DNA of 64,000 nucleotides, from the NCBI GenBank assembly GCA_030386875.1, contig CM059564.1, positions 67,785,436 to 67,849,435 on the forward strand, written 5' to 3'. Below the pieces are notes generated by a model. The model was given only the letters and a program-made list of their open reading frames with translations. It did no database searches and was not told the origin of the DNA. Origin of the DNA: Morinoia aosen (Eukaryota; Arthropoda; Malacostraca; Amphipoda; Talitridae). Within the stretch, counting starts at the first letter, position 1. Every line of letters begins with the position of its first letter. A program made the position numbers and the translations under genes. Positions 1 to 12,900 of the stretch are shown here, piece after piece.

Positions 1-1202
1 TGCCGAAACATAGTTAATTAGATCAAAATAAGGTAAATCTGAAGGAGATGACAGTTGTCGATTTTCCACTTTTTGGTGCCTGAACCTAATTAATTGAATC
101 AAAATAAACAAGTTTTCTTCTATTCTTTTTTCGTCTCAAATGAGTATTTTACGATTTATAGCAATAAGTTTAGTTTCGTCATTGATGACGAATGCGCTCG
201 AATAAACAGCTACTCATCGATTTTCGAATTTTTGTTGCTTGAAACATGGTAATAACATCGAAATAAACAACTTTTATTCAAAACACTTTTTTCGTCAAAT
301 GAGTATTTAACGAGGTATAGCGGTAGGTTTGGTTTCGTCTTTCAAGACAGAGCGCTGGAAGCGAGACGCCATTGCAGTATTGCCATACAACTCGATCCAA
401 GAATTTCTTTCCGCTTCAAAGACTGGAGTTGCGGTAAGTCATTTACCGCTATAACTAATAAAATACTCATTTGAGACAAAAAGTGCATAGAAGAAAACTT
501 GTTTATTTCGATCTAATTAACTATGCTAAGGCATCGAAATTTACAAAATCGACAACTGTCATCTCCTTCAGATTTACCGTTTTCTTCTATGCACTTTTCG
601 TCTCAAATGAGTATTTTACGATTTATAGCGGTAAGTTTAGTTTCGTCATCGATGACGAATGCGCTCGAATAAACAGCTACTCATCGATTTTCGAATTTTT
701 GTTGCTTGAAACATGGTAATAACATCGAAATAAACAACTTTTCTTCTATACACTTTTTTCGTCAAATGAGTATTTAACGAGGTATAGCGGTAGGTTTGGT
801 TTCGTCTTTCAAGACAGAGCGCTGGAAGCGAGACGCCATTGCAGTATTGCCATACAACTCGATCAAAGAATTTCTTTCCGCTTCAAAGACTGGAGTTGCG
901 GTAAGTCATTTACCGCTATAACTAATAAAATACTCACTTGAGACGAAAAGTGCATAGAAGAAAACTTGTTTATTTTGGTGTCATTAACCATGTTTAGCCA
1001 TTACAATTTGCAAAATCGACAACTGTCAACTCCTTCAGATTTACCCAAAATAAACAAGTTTTCTTCTATGCACTTTAAATGAGGATTTTACGAGTTATTG
1101 CGGTATGTTAATTTTCGTCTTTGATGACGAGTGCAATTGCATAAACAGTACCTAATCGATTTTCGAATTTTTTTTGCTTGAATCATGGTATTAACATCGA
1201 AA
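1..1202. repeat. Inverted-repeat (foldback/MITE-like) family F, tandem copies with 466-bp period
   Basis: The block containing a conserved inner stretch that begins GAGTTGCGGTAAGTC recurs at about 420 and 886. The block starting ACATCGAAATAAACAAC recurs at about 716 and 1195, and a TTTGGTTTCGTCTTTC block at 330 and 796, so the copies form a tandem array of about 466 bp. Each copy has a subterminal inverted repeat around ATGAGTATTTAACGAG and its complement. No protein is encoded; the short open frame at 471-719 is inside the repeat. The right edge is cut by a second element at 1211. A full-length relative is at 5463-6003. Confidence 0.75.
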
Positions 1203-1210
1203 TAAACTAC

Positions 1211-2144
1211 GGTCAATATTTATTTTAGGTGCTGCACGGAAATTAATAATTTGGGGGCAAATAATCAATAAAGGAACACATTATAAGACCTTTTACACGA
1301 ATGACATTGTGCTCGCTGATGCGTTATTTTCGAATTATTGAACTTTGAAGTTGGCGCGGGCGCCCCTATTACAAACGTAAAGAGGTTGGGTCGTGAGGGG
1401 TAGCCACAGTTCTTTTAGTGGAAATTATTAATCAATTGAAATTCTACTATGCGTAAACATGGTTAATGAGATGACGAGTTATATTGTCGATGCGAAAGAC
1501 TTGTTTCGAATGTTCCCAGATACGTCTAACCCACGATATACCGGGGTTGAAGTTACGGACCTGCGGTCATGTCAAGGCTGCCAGTTACGTCTGTCACGGT
1601 CGGGGGGTTTAGTAAAAGGCGATGAAGAGCTTCCGTTGTACTTGGTATAGAGAATACAGGAGACCAAATGCGCTTCTAGAAGTCGCACACCTAGTACTTA
1701 TAGAGTCAAAGTGCTGAGTAAGCAGCGCACTGCGCCAGAGTCGCACCCAGGCGTGGCATTAACGTACGTACTGACGCATGTACAGGGAAAGTGCGTAACC
1801 GGTTTGGCACACGTCGAAGCAGCGGTGCGCGCTTGCACACACTCGATCATTCGACGTAATGGGTCGGTTACAATCTTTATTTACAATTTTCACTAGAAGA
1901 ACTGTGGCTAACCCTTACGACCCAACCTCTTTACGTGTGTAATAGGCGGGTTAGCTACCCTTATTAACTAAATTACGGCGCCGGCGCGCGCGCGCCGGCG
2001 CCAACTTCAAATTACAATTATTCAAAAGTAACGCATCAGCGAGCAGAAAGTCATTCGTGTAAAAGGTTTTTAAATGTGCTCTTTTAGTGATTCTGAGCAA
2101 CGACATTTTTAATTTCCGTGCAGCACCTAAAATAAATATTGCCC
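1211..2144. mobile_element. MITE 1: non-autonomous DNA transposon with 8-bp target duplication
   Basis: Long terminal inverted repeats of about 140 bp start GGTCAATATTTATTTTAGG and end with the complement (one or two mismatches, ...TATTGCCC). The element is flanked by a perfect 8-bp duplication, TAAACTAC, at 1203-1210 and 2145-2152. It sits inside family F, so the empty site can be read from other copies of F. Subterminal inverted blocks (AGGTTGGGTCGT and its complement) are shared with MITE 2. No transposase is present. An 8-bp duplication fits hAT, P or Merlin-type transposases; the superfamily cannot be decided here. Confidence 0.85.
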
Positions 2145-2650
2145 TAAACTACTTTTCTTCCATACACTTTCTGCGGCAAATAAGTATTTTACGAGTTAGA
2201 ACGGTAGGAATTATTTTTTTGCGCGATTGAGATGTTAGAGTACGTTTGAATACTTCGTAATTTATTATTAGCTCACCCCGCGGAGCTTACGGAGCCTGAA
2301 CCCACTTCTAGGATTTTTTAGGTAATATCACAATAGAAATTATCACCCAAAAATAACGAGTTATAGCGGTGGGTTAACTTTCATCTTAGATGGCGGGAAC
2401 GTGCTCGATCATTCGAGCGCGTCGGAAGGGAGCGTCCATTGCAGTCTTACCATACGACGCGCTTGATGAATTACTTCCCGTTTCAAACACTAGAGTTGCG
2501 GTAACTAATTTACCGCTATAACTCGTGAAATACTTAGTTTAGACAGAAAGTACTTAGAAGAAAACTTGTTTATTTCGATCTAACTAACTATGTTTAGTCA
2601 CCAAAAACAGGGAAATCGATAATGGATCTCTCCTCCACATTTACCCAGCG
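2145..2650. repeat. Family F, right part of the copy split by MITE 1
   Basis: Continues the family F copy interrupted at 1210. It carries the inner GC-rich part (about 2385-2500) and the terminal stretch with AAGAAAACTTGTTTATTTCG at about 2560. It is more diverged than the tandem pair at the left end. Confidence 0.65.
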
Positions 2651-2751
2651 CAGCTTTGAAAGGGCTCTTCAACTTTTTTATTGAAGCTCTTTGTGAGTTT
2701 TTCAAACGTCTGGTATAATTAGGTTGACAGTGCATACACGCTAAGATAGGT

Positions 2752-3544
2752 GGTCAATGTGAAGCGTGATGTGATCAAAGGAAATGGGAATTTTATTTTC
2801 AAGAAACACTAAAGGAACCCATTTAAGAACATTTTACATGAATGACTTTCTGCTTGCTGATGCGTTATTTTAGAATTATTCAACTTTGAACTTGGCTTTC
2901 GCGTGCCAAGGGAGCGGGTGCACCAAGCGGAATTTAATTAAAAACGGAAGCTAATTAAATTAATAACGGAATCTAACCCCCTATTACAAACGTAAAAAGG
3001 TTGGGTCGTCAGGGGAAGCCACAGTTCTTCTAGTGAAAATTATAAATAAAGGTTGAAAGCAACCCATTAAGGTCACGTCAACAATCGTGTTTACATCTGC
3101 TCCATGATGGCGGCGGCCGTACCGGGTAGCGCCATCTATGAGCTGACTGTAAAGGTGACGACGTAATAATGACTAAAAAAACGTCAAAAGCACCAAGTAC
3201 GAAAAATAGTACGTTAACTTTTTTGTGTTATTGACTGATAACAATATTTATTATTATTTTATTAACAATTTCTAGCATTCTTTCATTTCTACGAAGTTCT
3301 GGTGAAAACTTTAACACCTCATCACCCGAACTTTGCATTTCCCGACCCAACCTGGTCGTACTCTGTGTTGTACATTTTGCGCGGGAAAGCGATTTCACCT
3401 ATAACTTTAAAGCTGAATAATTCTAAAATAACGCATCAGCGAGCAGAATGTCATTCATGTTAAACGTTCTTGAATGGGTTCCTATAGTGATTCTTGGGAA
3501 TACAATTCCCATTTCCTTTGATCACATCACGCTTCACATTGACC
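2752..3544. mobile_element. MITE 2: same superfamily as MITE 1
   Basis: Inverted repeats of about 150 bp start GGTCAATGTGAAGCGTGATG and are mirrored at 3400-3544. The flanks AGATAGGT (2744-2751) and GGATAGGT (3545-3552) are an 8-bp duplication with one mismatch. An inner segment (GATGCGTTATTTTAGAATTA and neighbours) matches MITE 1 and MITE 3. It is non-coding. It ends about 350 bp upstream of the gene 1 start codon and could supply promoter sequence, but no signal shows that it does. Confidence 0.82.
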
Positions 3545-3899
3545 GGATAGGTGGGTGGATGGAAGCCTGGGTGTATATGTGTAATTGAAAGCATTTACAG
3601 AAAACGCTTCGAGGTTTAGTCGGATGTATGTTATCTGCCACATCACGTTGGTATCAGATACTAACCTAAAACTAATCCCGGACGCGCACTAATTGAGCGT
3701 GGAAAACCGGTGGAAAATTTCGATTTCACCTTGGACTTGAGAGATTTACAGACATTTCCCTTACCTTTGAGACTTCTCGCATTATAAGAAATAATTTTCT
3801 CCTCTTCAGCAGACACTGATATTATAACCAATCAAACAACGAGTTGGTCATTGCTCTCAGCTGAATCCCACGTCAACGTTGGGTTCGTCCGGCATCAAC

Positions 3900-3963
3900 A
3901 TGGCAGATTGTGCGGGCTGGGTGCCTCTCCTGTTGCTGGTGGTTATTTGCATCTTCTACTCGG
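3900..3963 (+). CDS. Gene 1 exon 1: signal peptide
   Basis: ATG at 3900 in context CAACATGG. It encodes 21 residues with a hydrophobic core (PLLLLVVICIFY) and ends in phase 1 at the strong donor G|GTGAGT. Gene 2 exon 1 has exactly the same length (64 nt), the same WVP-x-LLL motif and the same donor, which supports this start and splice site. Confidence 0.75.
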
Positions 3964-6900
3964 GTGAGTTACGTTGAAATGCTCAAAAATCGAGGTAACT
4001 AAGCACATTGAGGTGAAAATGATTTGGGGCTGGAGGCAATCTGCCGCATTTAACTGTTTAGTACGTGTTCGGAATAGTTTTTGGAACGTGTGGGTTATCT
4101 GCCATCACTCTTAACACGTTCCCCGCGCACCAACATGTAAAATACTCATTCACGTTCCGGTATAAATGAATAACACTTCATCTGTTTCGCGACCTTTCTA
4201 AAAAATGCGTATCATACGAAGTAAAATATTATGGTACAATGGTATATTTCATGTATATTAGAAAGAATATATATATACTAAAGCAGTCGAGTCGATTTCC
4301 CAATTCTGCTACTCACAACCTAACTAAAACATCCGATAACAGTCGCGAAAACGAGGAGAACGTGATAATTCATGGTTTCGTTTTGATGTTATGGCTGAGT
4401 CAAGTTGGCCTAGCTCAAATAAATTAATAATTTTTATTTTTTATCTAAATTTTTATTTCAGGCCAAAATGAATCTCTGGCCAAAACTTAACCTTACCTTA
4501 ACATGTTAGTGGCGATGGGTTAAACTGAAGTTCAATAATCAACTTAAATTTAATGTCAAAAACGACTAATTTGTAAATATCAAACATTAACTGGGCTCGT
4601 TAAATACCATTAATTTAGAAAGGTTGTTAGAATTTTTGAAAACGACTCATCGATGGGTCGTTTCGCAGCAGGAAAAACCTAACTACCACCCACCGGTGGA
4701 TCATACCGCAATGAATGTGTTAACATCAAAAGAAAACCATAAATTGAAAGTGGTGACATAACCCACTAGTACCTATTTTTTCTGTGATATATGTATCTAA
4801 ATTTATAAAAAGATAGGCAGAGCTCCTGTCGAAGCCCATAGTTTCAACTTATGAGTTGTTCCTAAAGCTTTTAAATGTTATATTTTGGTTGTGTAATTTT
4901 GTTGCGTTGTACTTGGATCTTTCGTAATAACCTAAATTGGATGTTTTTTGTAAAAAGAAAACGACTGTAAGAATTGTTCACGCCTGATTATTAAATATCT
5001 GCGATACATAGCTACAAGCACCACATGTACAATTAAAAATGTCAACGTATGGGTTTAATGTGCATTTCAAATAGTTTTTTAAATGTATGATTAGAGGACT
5101 TGAATGACACTCTGTTCTAAAAAAAAATATTTGTGTAAAACGTTACTTTGCGTGGCTCACAAGTGAGCAAAATAGGAATGCAAAATTACAATTTTGAATT
5201 AAAACATCTAATAATACTTTACTTAACCATTGTTCCTATTTCAGGAGCCTCGGCGTAAACTAACTGTGCTGACCCAACACAATCACATTCTCATTTAATT
5301 TCTCCTATGTTTTAAAGAATAGCTTTTTTATGAATCATTTCAACCAATTTTTCGCAGCCAAATGATGCCATCATTTGCTAGCATTTTCCATTGCATTCAA
5401 AACGTTCATTAATGTTAGTGTACTGCCTACTTAGGAATTGGTTTACCTGCAATAATCATTTTGGTTAATGTTACTGAGATGCAACTAATAGAATTTCGAA
5501 TTTTTTTGCCCAAAACATCAATTATATCGAAATAAACAACTTTTCTTCCATGGACTTTTTAGGGCAAATGAGTATTTACCGAGTTATAGCGGTATGTTAA
5601 TTTTCGTCTGTGATGACAAATGTGCTCGAATAAACAGCTACTCGTCGATTTTCGAATTTTTGTTGCTTGAATCATGGTAACATCAAAATAAACAACTTTT
5701 CTTCTATACACTTTTTTCGTCAAATGAGTATTTAACGAGATATAGCGGTAGGCTTGGTTTCGTCTTTGATGACGAGCGCGCGGGAAGCGAGACGGCATTG
5801 CAGTGTTGCCGTCCGACGCGCTCCTTGAATTACTTCCCGCTTCAAACACTGGAGTTGCGGTCAGTAATTTATCGCTATAGCTCGTTAAATACTCATTTGC
5901 CTCAAAAATTGCATAGATGAAAAGTTGTTAATTTCGATGTAATTACCATGATACAGGCAAAAAAAAATTAAATTCGATTAATTGCATCTCAGTAACATTA
6001 ACCTTCATTTTTAATAGCTGCTATTAGCGATGTCCAGCGGTCAGTCAATAACATTAAATTTAACAATCCCCTTCCTTTCAAAAATAATTTAGCAAAATTA
6101 GATACATGTTGAAGAGCGAGATCTGCTCAGACATGAGCTTTAATTGCTTTGCTAGCAGCAAGTTGCTCATTTTTCTAAAAACTGACCAGTTATTTAATAT
6201 TCATCTTGCCCAAAATATTTTCAACAAGGTGCTATTTTTTGGTTTCTCAGCATGGCAGCCAAAAAAATCTCTTCCACTCACATGCTCACAATGCTCACGC
6301 TGCTGCCCACCATTCACGCCCATCGACCAAGGTCCCACGTTTGTCTATCTATGTAACTTGAGTGAAATCTCGCTTAACATACTTCTTGCTCAATCAAGTC
6401 AAGTGGTTCCTTGCATGTGAGTCGATAGGAGAACAAATGCCATTGTCCGTACATTGGCAGCTTTCAATGAATAAAAACTTTTAGTAATCTTTGGTACATC
6501 TTTGTCACTGGAACTTTCAAAATTGTTCTCACCAGGTGTAGGCTTTCTGACTCCTTTTTTCATCTCTTGGGCTCAAAAATTGAAGTTTAATTTCTTTCCC
6601 TCTTTCATCGTCTGCCCTCTCAGAATAAATTCCTTAATTAAGCGGTGATCACTGTTCAAGTCATGATCTATTTCGACACGTCTTTTCTTTCAGGGAAATC
6701 CCCTCAGGGGGATACAACTATTGTATCTATGGGAATTAGCGCTCCCAGGGGAAAAATGTGAGGGCCCGAGCTGACAGTTAGGTAGGCCTTCTTTTTGTTG
6801 AAATATACGGTTTTTTGTTATGTTAAGGACCACCTTTTTTCGGTTCACTACTGTCCTGTTTTTCAGCACCTCTGACTTTCTTCTTCAACTTTTATCTTAT

Positions 6901-9900
6901 TTCATGAACTTCTTTCCCATCTTACTGTTTCTATGCCCTTTCTGCATAGATTCCTCATTTTCTTATCTCCATACTAAATGGTGCATTCCTCCTTCCTCTC
7001 TTCGATACGCTCTATTTTTGCAGCAGTTAGGGAGGCTTAAACTAACTTATAATCTAATCTAATCTTTCAGGGAAATACAACCATTCATTGAGAAATGGCT
7101 ATCTAATAGGAAATGGCTCGAGTCGAGCTTTAGGTCAGGTAGGTCTCCCTTTTGTTGAAATAGAGCTTTCTTGTTTTTATTACGAACCTCCTCAGGAAGC
7201 TTAGAATAGGTGATTGTCTTTGGTTAGTTAGGATTATCTATCATATATTATTTGAAATGGCGTTCCCTGGGAGGATAGTATTAGATTACATCATCTGTTC
7301 ATAGACCTTCGGAATTTCTATCATTTGAGCGTACTTTCGTTCAGTTTATTTGTATATATATTTCATATAATGTATTTATAAAATCAAGTCACGTCATTTT
7401 TGTATTTCATTCATCTTTCCTTCCAATTGCTTCCTAACATGCTATTTTAAAGTGAAGAGTATATACTCTGAAGGCATTCATCTCGTGCGTATTTTGCCAG
7501 TTATCTACAGTCTGCACCAAATGTTCCTCCTCATCCCTCACTTAAAATCGTCTTCATAGATGAGTCGTGAACTAAAATCGTGACAAGAATATTATAATTT
7601 TATTCCCAGACCCTCTTTATTAGGCTCATTGCTATAATTTTTTGAGCACTTGTTACTATTTTCGACTCTTGTTTCGTTTCTTAAATATGGAGTCTAAGAA
7701 AAATTCTATAAGCCCTGTATTACTGAATGGGTATAGTACACAAAATATCTATGAAATCCTGAAAAATCATTATATTCTGTTTATTTTTGATCAAAATATC
7801 CTGTGCCGCCCCTCTCAATGCAGAGAAAAATCGTAACGATTAGTCAGGCTGTCATTACGGCGCTGGTGATGTCAGATCCACTTCGCTGGGTTACTTCCTT
7901 GATGGATGCTCCCAGAGGGAAGTCGGTGTAGGTTTTAATTTTTCACGATTATATCTATTAAGTAGCCACAGTACAAAAAATCCATTCTTGTTTGGAGTAG
8001 GCTGTTGTTATGAAGATAAGCTGTTCTTTTGCCCAGCTGGTCATTTTTGGCGTAACGCTAAAACCGAATTATTTTTTAAGTTGAACGTAGCTTTTATGCC
8101 AGACTATGTATCTTGGTTACAAACATGTCCAATGAAATTAGGATTTTTCAGAATTTCATAAATACGTTATCAAAATTAATTCAATCATAGTTCTTAAATA
8201 TGTTCTGGACCTCATTTTAAAAAATCACTCTGTAAAATTCTTTCAATCGTACCGTTTCTCTACACAGCGCGTGGTAGATATCTTGTACATTGATTCTCCG
8301 TTTCCTTAATTCTATACTAACTGATGCATTTCTGCTTTCTGCCATGGGAACTCTTTTTCCACATGTAGGAAGGCTTAAACCAATTGATGTAATTTAATTC
8401 TCTAACCGTTATTCAATAATGTAACATGCTTCTTTGAGAAATGCAGTGTCATTTCCTTCCCATTTAGCCGAAATTGCTCTAGCTCAATATTTGGATACCT
8501 TTTAATTACAAAGTAATGAAAATAGCGTTGAGAAAATTGTATTGGCTGATGCTGTATAGAGCGAATAAGCTTCAGATCTGCATGCATTAGACTGTCACTC
8601 GGAGGTCAATACAACAATGATCGCAAACGAGTTTAGCCACTCAGCAGCATGGACTCCTGCGTTCGGGCGGTGATGTGGAAGGGATTATGCCTCTAGAATT
8701 CATTTCACCTCTGGGGTGTGGGCATACCGTGTCCCTCTGGGGTGTGGGCATACCGTGTCCCTCTGGGGTGCGGGCACACCGCGTCCCTCTGGGGTGCGGG
8801 CACACCGCGTCCCTCTGGGGTGCGGGCACACCGCGTCCCTCTGGGGTGCGGGCACACCGCGTCCCTCTGGGGTGCGGGCACACCGCGTCCCTCTGGGGTG
8901 CGGGCACACCGCGTCCCTCTGGGGTGCGGGCACACCGCGTCCCTCTGGGGTGCGGGCACACCGCGTCCCTCTGGGGTGCGGGCACACCGCGTCCCTCTGG
9001 GCCCATATTGCCGTCAAGTTGCAGTCTCGAGCGAGTCCGTCACTCTGGAGTTCTGCATAAATGACGATTTGACTATATTAGCAGCTCTGGGTGATACACT
9101 ATCGTTTTCAAATATTTATTTTAGTTTTAATTGAACACAAGTGTTTCAAGTGATAGGCCTGAGCTCGGCACTTCACGGCCTTTGCATGTTATGTGTACTA
9201 TGATACATTTTTTATTTCAAGTAAGACGAGGAGACGCAACTTCGGAGCGGTGTAAGGAAAGCAGACGATTAAATATCTTCAAGAATGTTATACAGCTCAG
9301 AACTTTTTAAATGTTTCCCCGGTCATCTCTGCTTTAAGATCTTGCTACTCATCTTGTGCACTTGACAGTTTCAGAAGCAGCGCCGGTAAACAATGACAGC
9401 GCGTCGTTGTCTGAAGGTGAGGAATGAGACTGCCTCAGGTGACGAAGAATTTTAGGATTTTAACACGTTGACCGCGATGGGCTTAACTTAAGTACTACAT
9501 TCAAGCCAAATTTAAATAAATCATAGTCAGAAATTTTTAAAAAGTCAAAACTAACTGGATCGTGCTTTCAGCTAGCTTTGTTCAAGTATGCACGAATTTG
9601 TGACTACGGGTTAGTCAGCAGCGTTACGAAAATTCTCTGTGTACGCCAGCGGCTCATATCGCAACCAGCATGTCAAGGGAACACTAGATCAAATAGTGAG
9701 TCGTGGGGACGTAAGGAAAAATACATTCCTTTAAATAGATTTTAAATGAACTACTGAGGTTGTTCATTTTTCTCAAATTTTTTTTCCTCTTGGACGCGAG
9801 GGTTGAGGGTTACTCACCGCTTGACGTGAGGGTTGCTGAGTATGACAGCCTTATTTCGGACAAGTCCGTGTCTCTTATCCTTTTGTATTCTGACTTGCAC

Positions 9901-12900
9901 AATGCTCTTGGATGTATTGGTTGAAGCTTCGCAGCGTGCTTTCCAGAGGTCCGTCTACGTACAGCCTTCTCATGCTGGTGATGCTATTAATTACGATTGT
10001 GATGCTCCACAGGTATACAAAGAGGGCGTTTTTCGCACTTTATTAAATAGAGCTCATAAGGTTTGCAGTAGTTGGGCAAGTTTTCATTCAGAAATTCTTC
10101 GAGTTGAAAGGTTGCTAATAAATAACAATTTTCCTAATACTGGGGTTGACAAGATAATCAACAACTTTCTTAACCGAATTTTGAGCAGTAATAATAATCC
10201 TGGACCTTGTACACGTTATGTCAATGTATTCTATAAAAATAAAATGCACAAGAACTACAAAATTGACGAACGATTTTTCATAAATATTGCTAAAAATTTT
10301 GTAAAACCCATAGATCCAGAACTGTTATTAAACTATGTTATTACTATAAAAATCGCAAAATCAGTGATCTTGTAGTAAAGAATAATATTTCCAGGTCCAG
10401 GGTCATTGACCTAGAGAAGGGCAATGTGATTTGAGTTCGAATGTGATGGAAGAGAATGTAAGTCTTAATGAAAGTTACATTGGCATGACTAGAATGATCC
10501 TGAAACAAAGTTTAACTGCGCACTAGTACAAGGTTCTATTTTTAATCACTTTCGTGTTGAACATAGTTCTAAGCCCTCGAATGAAGATCTTTATTCAAAT
10601 ACCAAATTTTTATATTATGTAGTTAAAAAAGAACATATTCAATTAATAGAAGCCTTACATATCCATAAATTTAAACCGTCCCTCAATGAAAGCACTCTCG
10701 ATTTTTTACTCTAAAACTATTCAATACGAATGTAGCTTAAAAGTCTAAAAAACCCGCTTGATCGATCACTTTGCCCTTGCCTCTGTTGCTGTAAACATGT
10801 AACTGTTGTTCAATACCAGCTAGTCATCTAGAGATCAGTATTCCTATTGTACAGATTATTTGCCTCTATATCCATCCAGCAATGTGATCTGTTAGTGTTT
10901 TTTATATCGTCTGATTCTGTTATTGCATTTGATTTACATTTCTTAGTACTGTGACTGTAAAATTTACTCTGTATTTTTCAGCCTGATGATGTTGATGTTC
11001 GTACATCAAAACGCTGTTTTTATAAATAGTGATATCAAATTTTGTAGCGAGTGTTTCAGTGAAGATAAGCGATTTTCTTTGTCTTTTAACGCGTGATGAG
11101 CTGGAAAAATTCCGTAAGGCTGAGAAATTGGAAAAGAAACTCTTGCTAGACGAGACGCGTATTTACTGAAAAATTTGCTAGTATAGAATCGCGAAGAACT
11201 CATATTGGTTCTAAATATCAGTATATTAAGGTAGCACTGAGAACCTCTGTATACCTGCTCAGGCATGCGGTGACCGTGTGCAACTTGGTGAGCATAGGAA
11301 TGTTCTCCGAAAAGGAGTGGTGCTAGGACGACCATGTTGCATTAATTTCTTCTCGTTCGTCCAGAGATGCGGCAGTCTCAGTTTGATGTTGTGTGGGGAA
11401 TATCTGGATTTTTTTCCTGCTCGTTCTGCCATTTGAACGTTCTGCCTTGTTGTGCAGCGGAAAGCAAAGCTGCCTTGGAACGGGATATGGCTGATATGAT
11501 GAAATGGATGCAAAGTTTCAAGAATAAGCTAAGGAAACAAAGTGAGTATAATAAAACACATGTTAGCTTCAATTTAAACCCTGTTCAATAATTCGTGAGA
11601 TGTAACAGGGCTGAATTTACGTTATCTTGTACGTTTTCAACTGTAAAGTTTTTTATTCAACTGATATCGGGTCGGAGAAAATTGTCTTGATTGAATCCAT
11701 CTCATACAGTACAAAATCAGAGTTTCTCTAACTCACGAACGAGGAGCATGGTATTTGTCCGAACAGAGAGAAGCTTGTTTCCTCTGTTGAAATTTGAAGG
11801 TCCTGACAAATGGTTGTTTAACCACAGATATTGATCAGGCCATCATGGCCGCAAATGAAAGAAGAGATTGGCCCAAGAGAATTAGGCAAGACGTGCACAA
11901 GACCTTTGTGGACTTGGGTTTGGTACCGACGACTGGGGCGCCGCCGACGACTGGGGCGCCGCCGACGACTGGGGCGCCGCCGACGACTGGGGCGCCGCCG
12001 ACGACTGGGGCGCCGCCGACGACTGGGGCGCCGCCGACGACTGGGGCGCCGCCGACGACTGGGGCGCCGCCGACGACTGGGGCGCCGCCGACGACTGGGG
12101 CGCCGCCGACGACTGGGGCGCCGCCGACGACTGGGGCGCCGCCGACGACTGGGGCGCCGCCGACGACTGGGGCGCCGCCGACGACTGGGGCGCCGCCGAC
12201 GACTGGGGCGCCGCCGACGACTGGGGCGCCGCCGACGACTGGGGCGCCGCCGACGACTGGGGCGCCGCCGACGACTGGGGCGCCGCCGACGACTGGGGCG
12301 CCGCCGACGACTGGGGCGCCGCCGACAACATTTACATATGAAGAGACTTTCACGACCACAACAATTGAAGAAAAGAGCACCACCCCCAACACAACACAGT
12401 TGTCTAAGAATAAATTTCTTCCCAAGCCTCCACCACTTCGCTTCTTATTGAGTATGTATAGCTTACAATCGCAACTAATGTACTTTCATGATATATTTTA
12501 CCTTCATGGCTTCCTCAATTGCATAGAGCCTCTGCTCAAGCGGGTGTTATCCAGCCCTTTAGTAAAGAGAAATTGTCCTATATCCATCGATTTATTCAAA
12601 TTTAATGCCTTGATAACAAAACATTAATTGGAGCAATCTATGTCATTGCAGTGAAGGGTTTTTTCTTCCTACAGTTCTCGTGATCGGTATGTTATTGGCT
12701 GTAACTGTAGTGTTGACGGTCTGCTTCACTCTTCATAAATTGCATGGACGAATCGTCATGACTGATCCGTTATCTAAGGGAACGAAGAGCTATTCCAGAA
12801 AAGAGCTGCGTTCCACTGACGCTAGTGCTCAAAATTTGAGACTAGACAGTGGGCAAACTGCGACACTAAGTTCAGAGCAGGCCCAACCGCTCCTGGAACG

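Noticed and set aside
8641..9134. Overlapping open frames of 84-138 codons on both strands
   Set aside because: 26-bp minisatellite without stops in an intron.
11831..12451. Alternative frames (RRRRLG, SSAAPQ and VVGGAP repeats)
   Set aside because: Shadows of the TTGAPP array; only the TTGAPP frame joins to the upstream and downstream exons.
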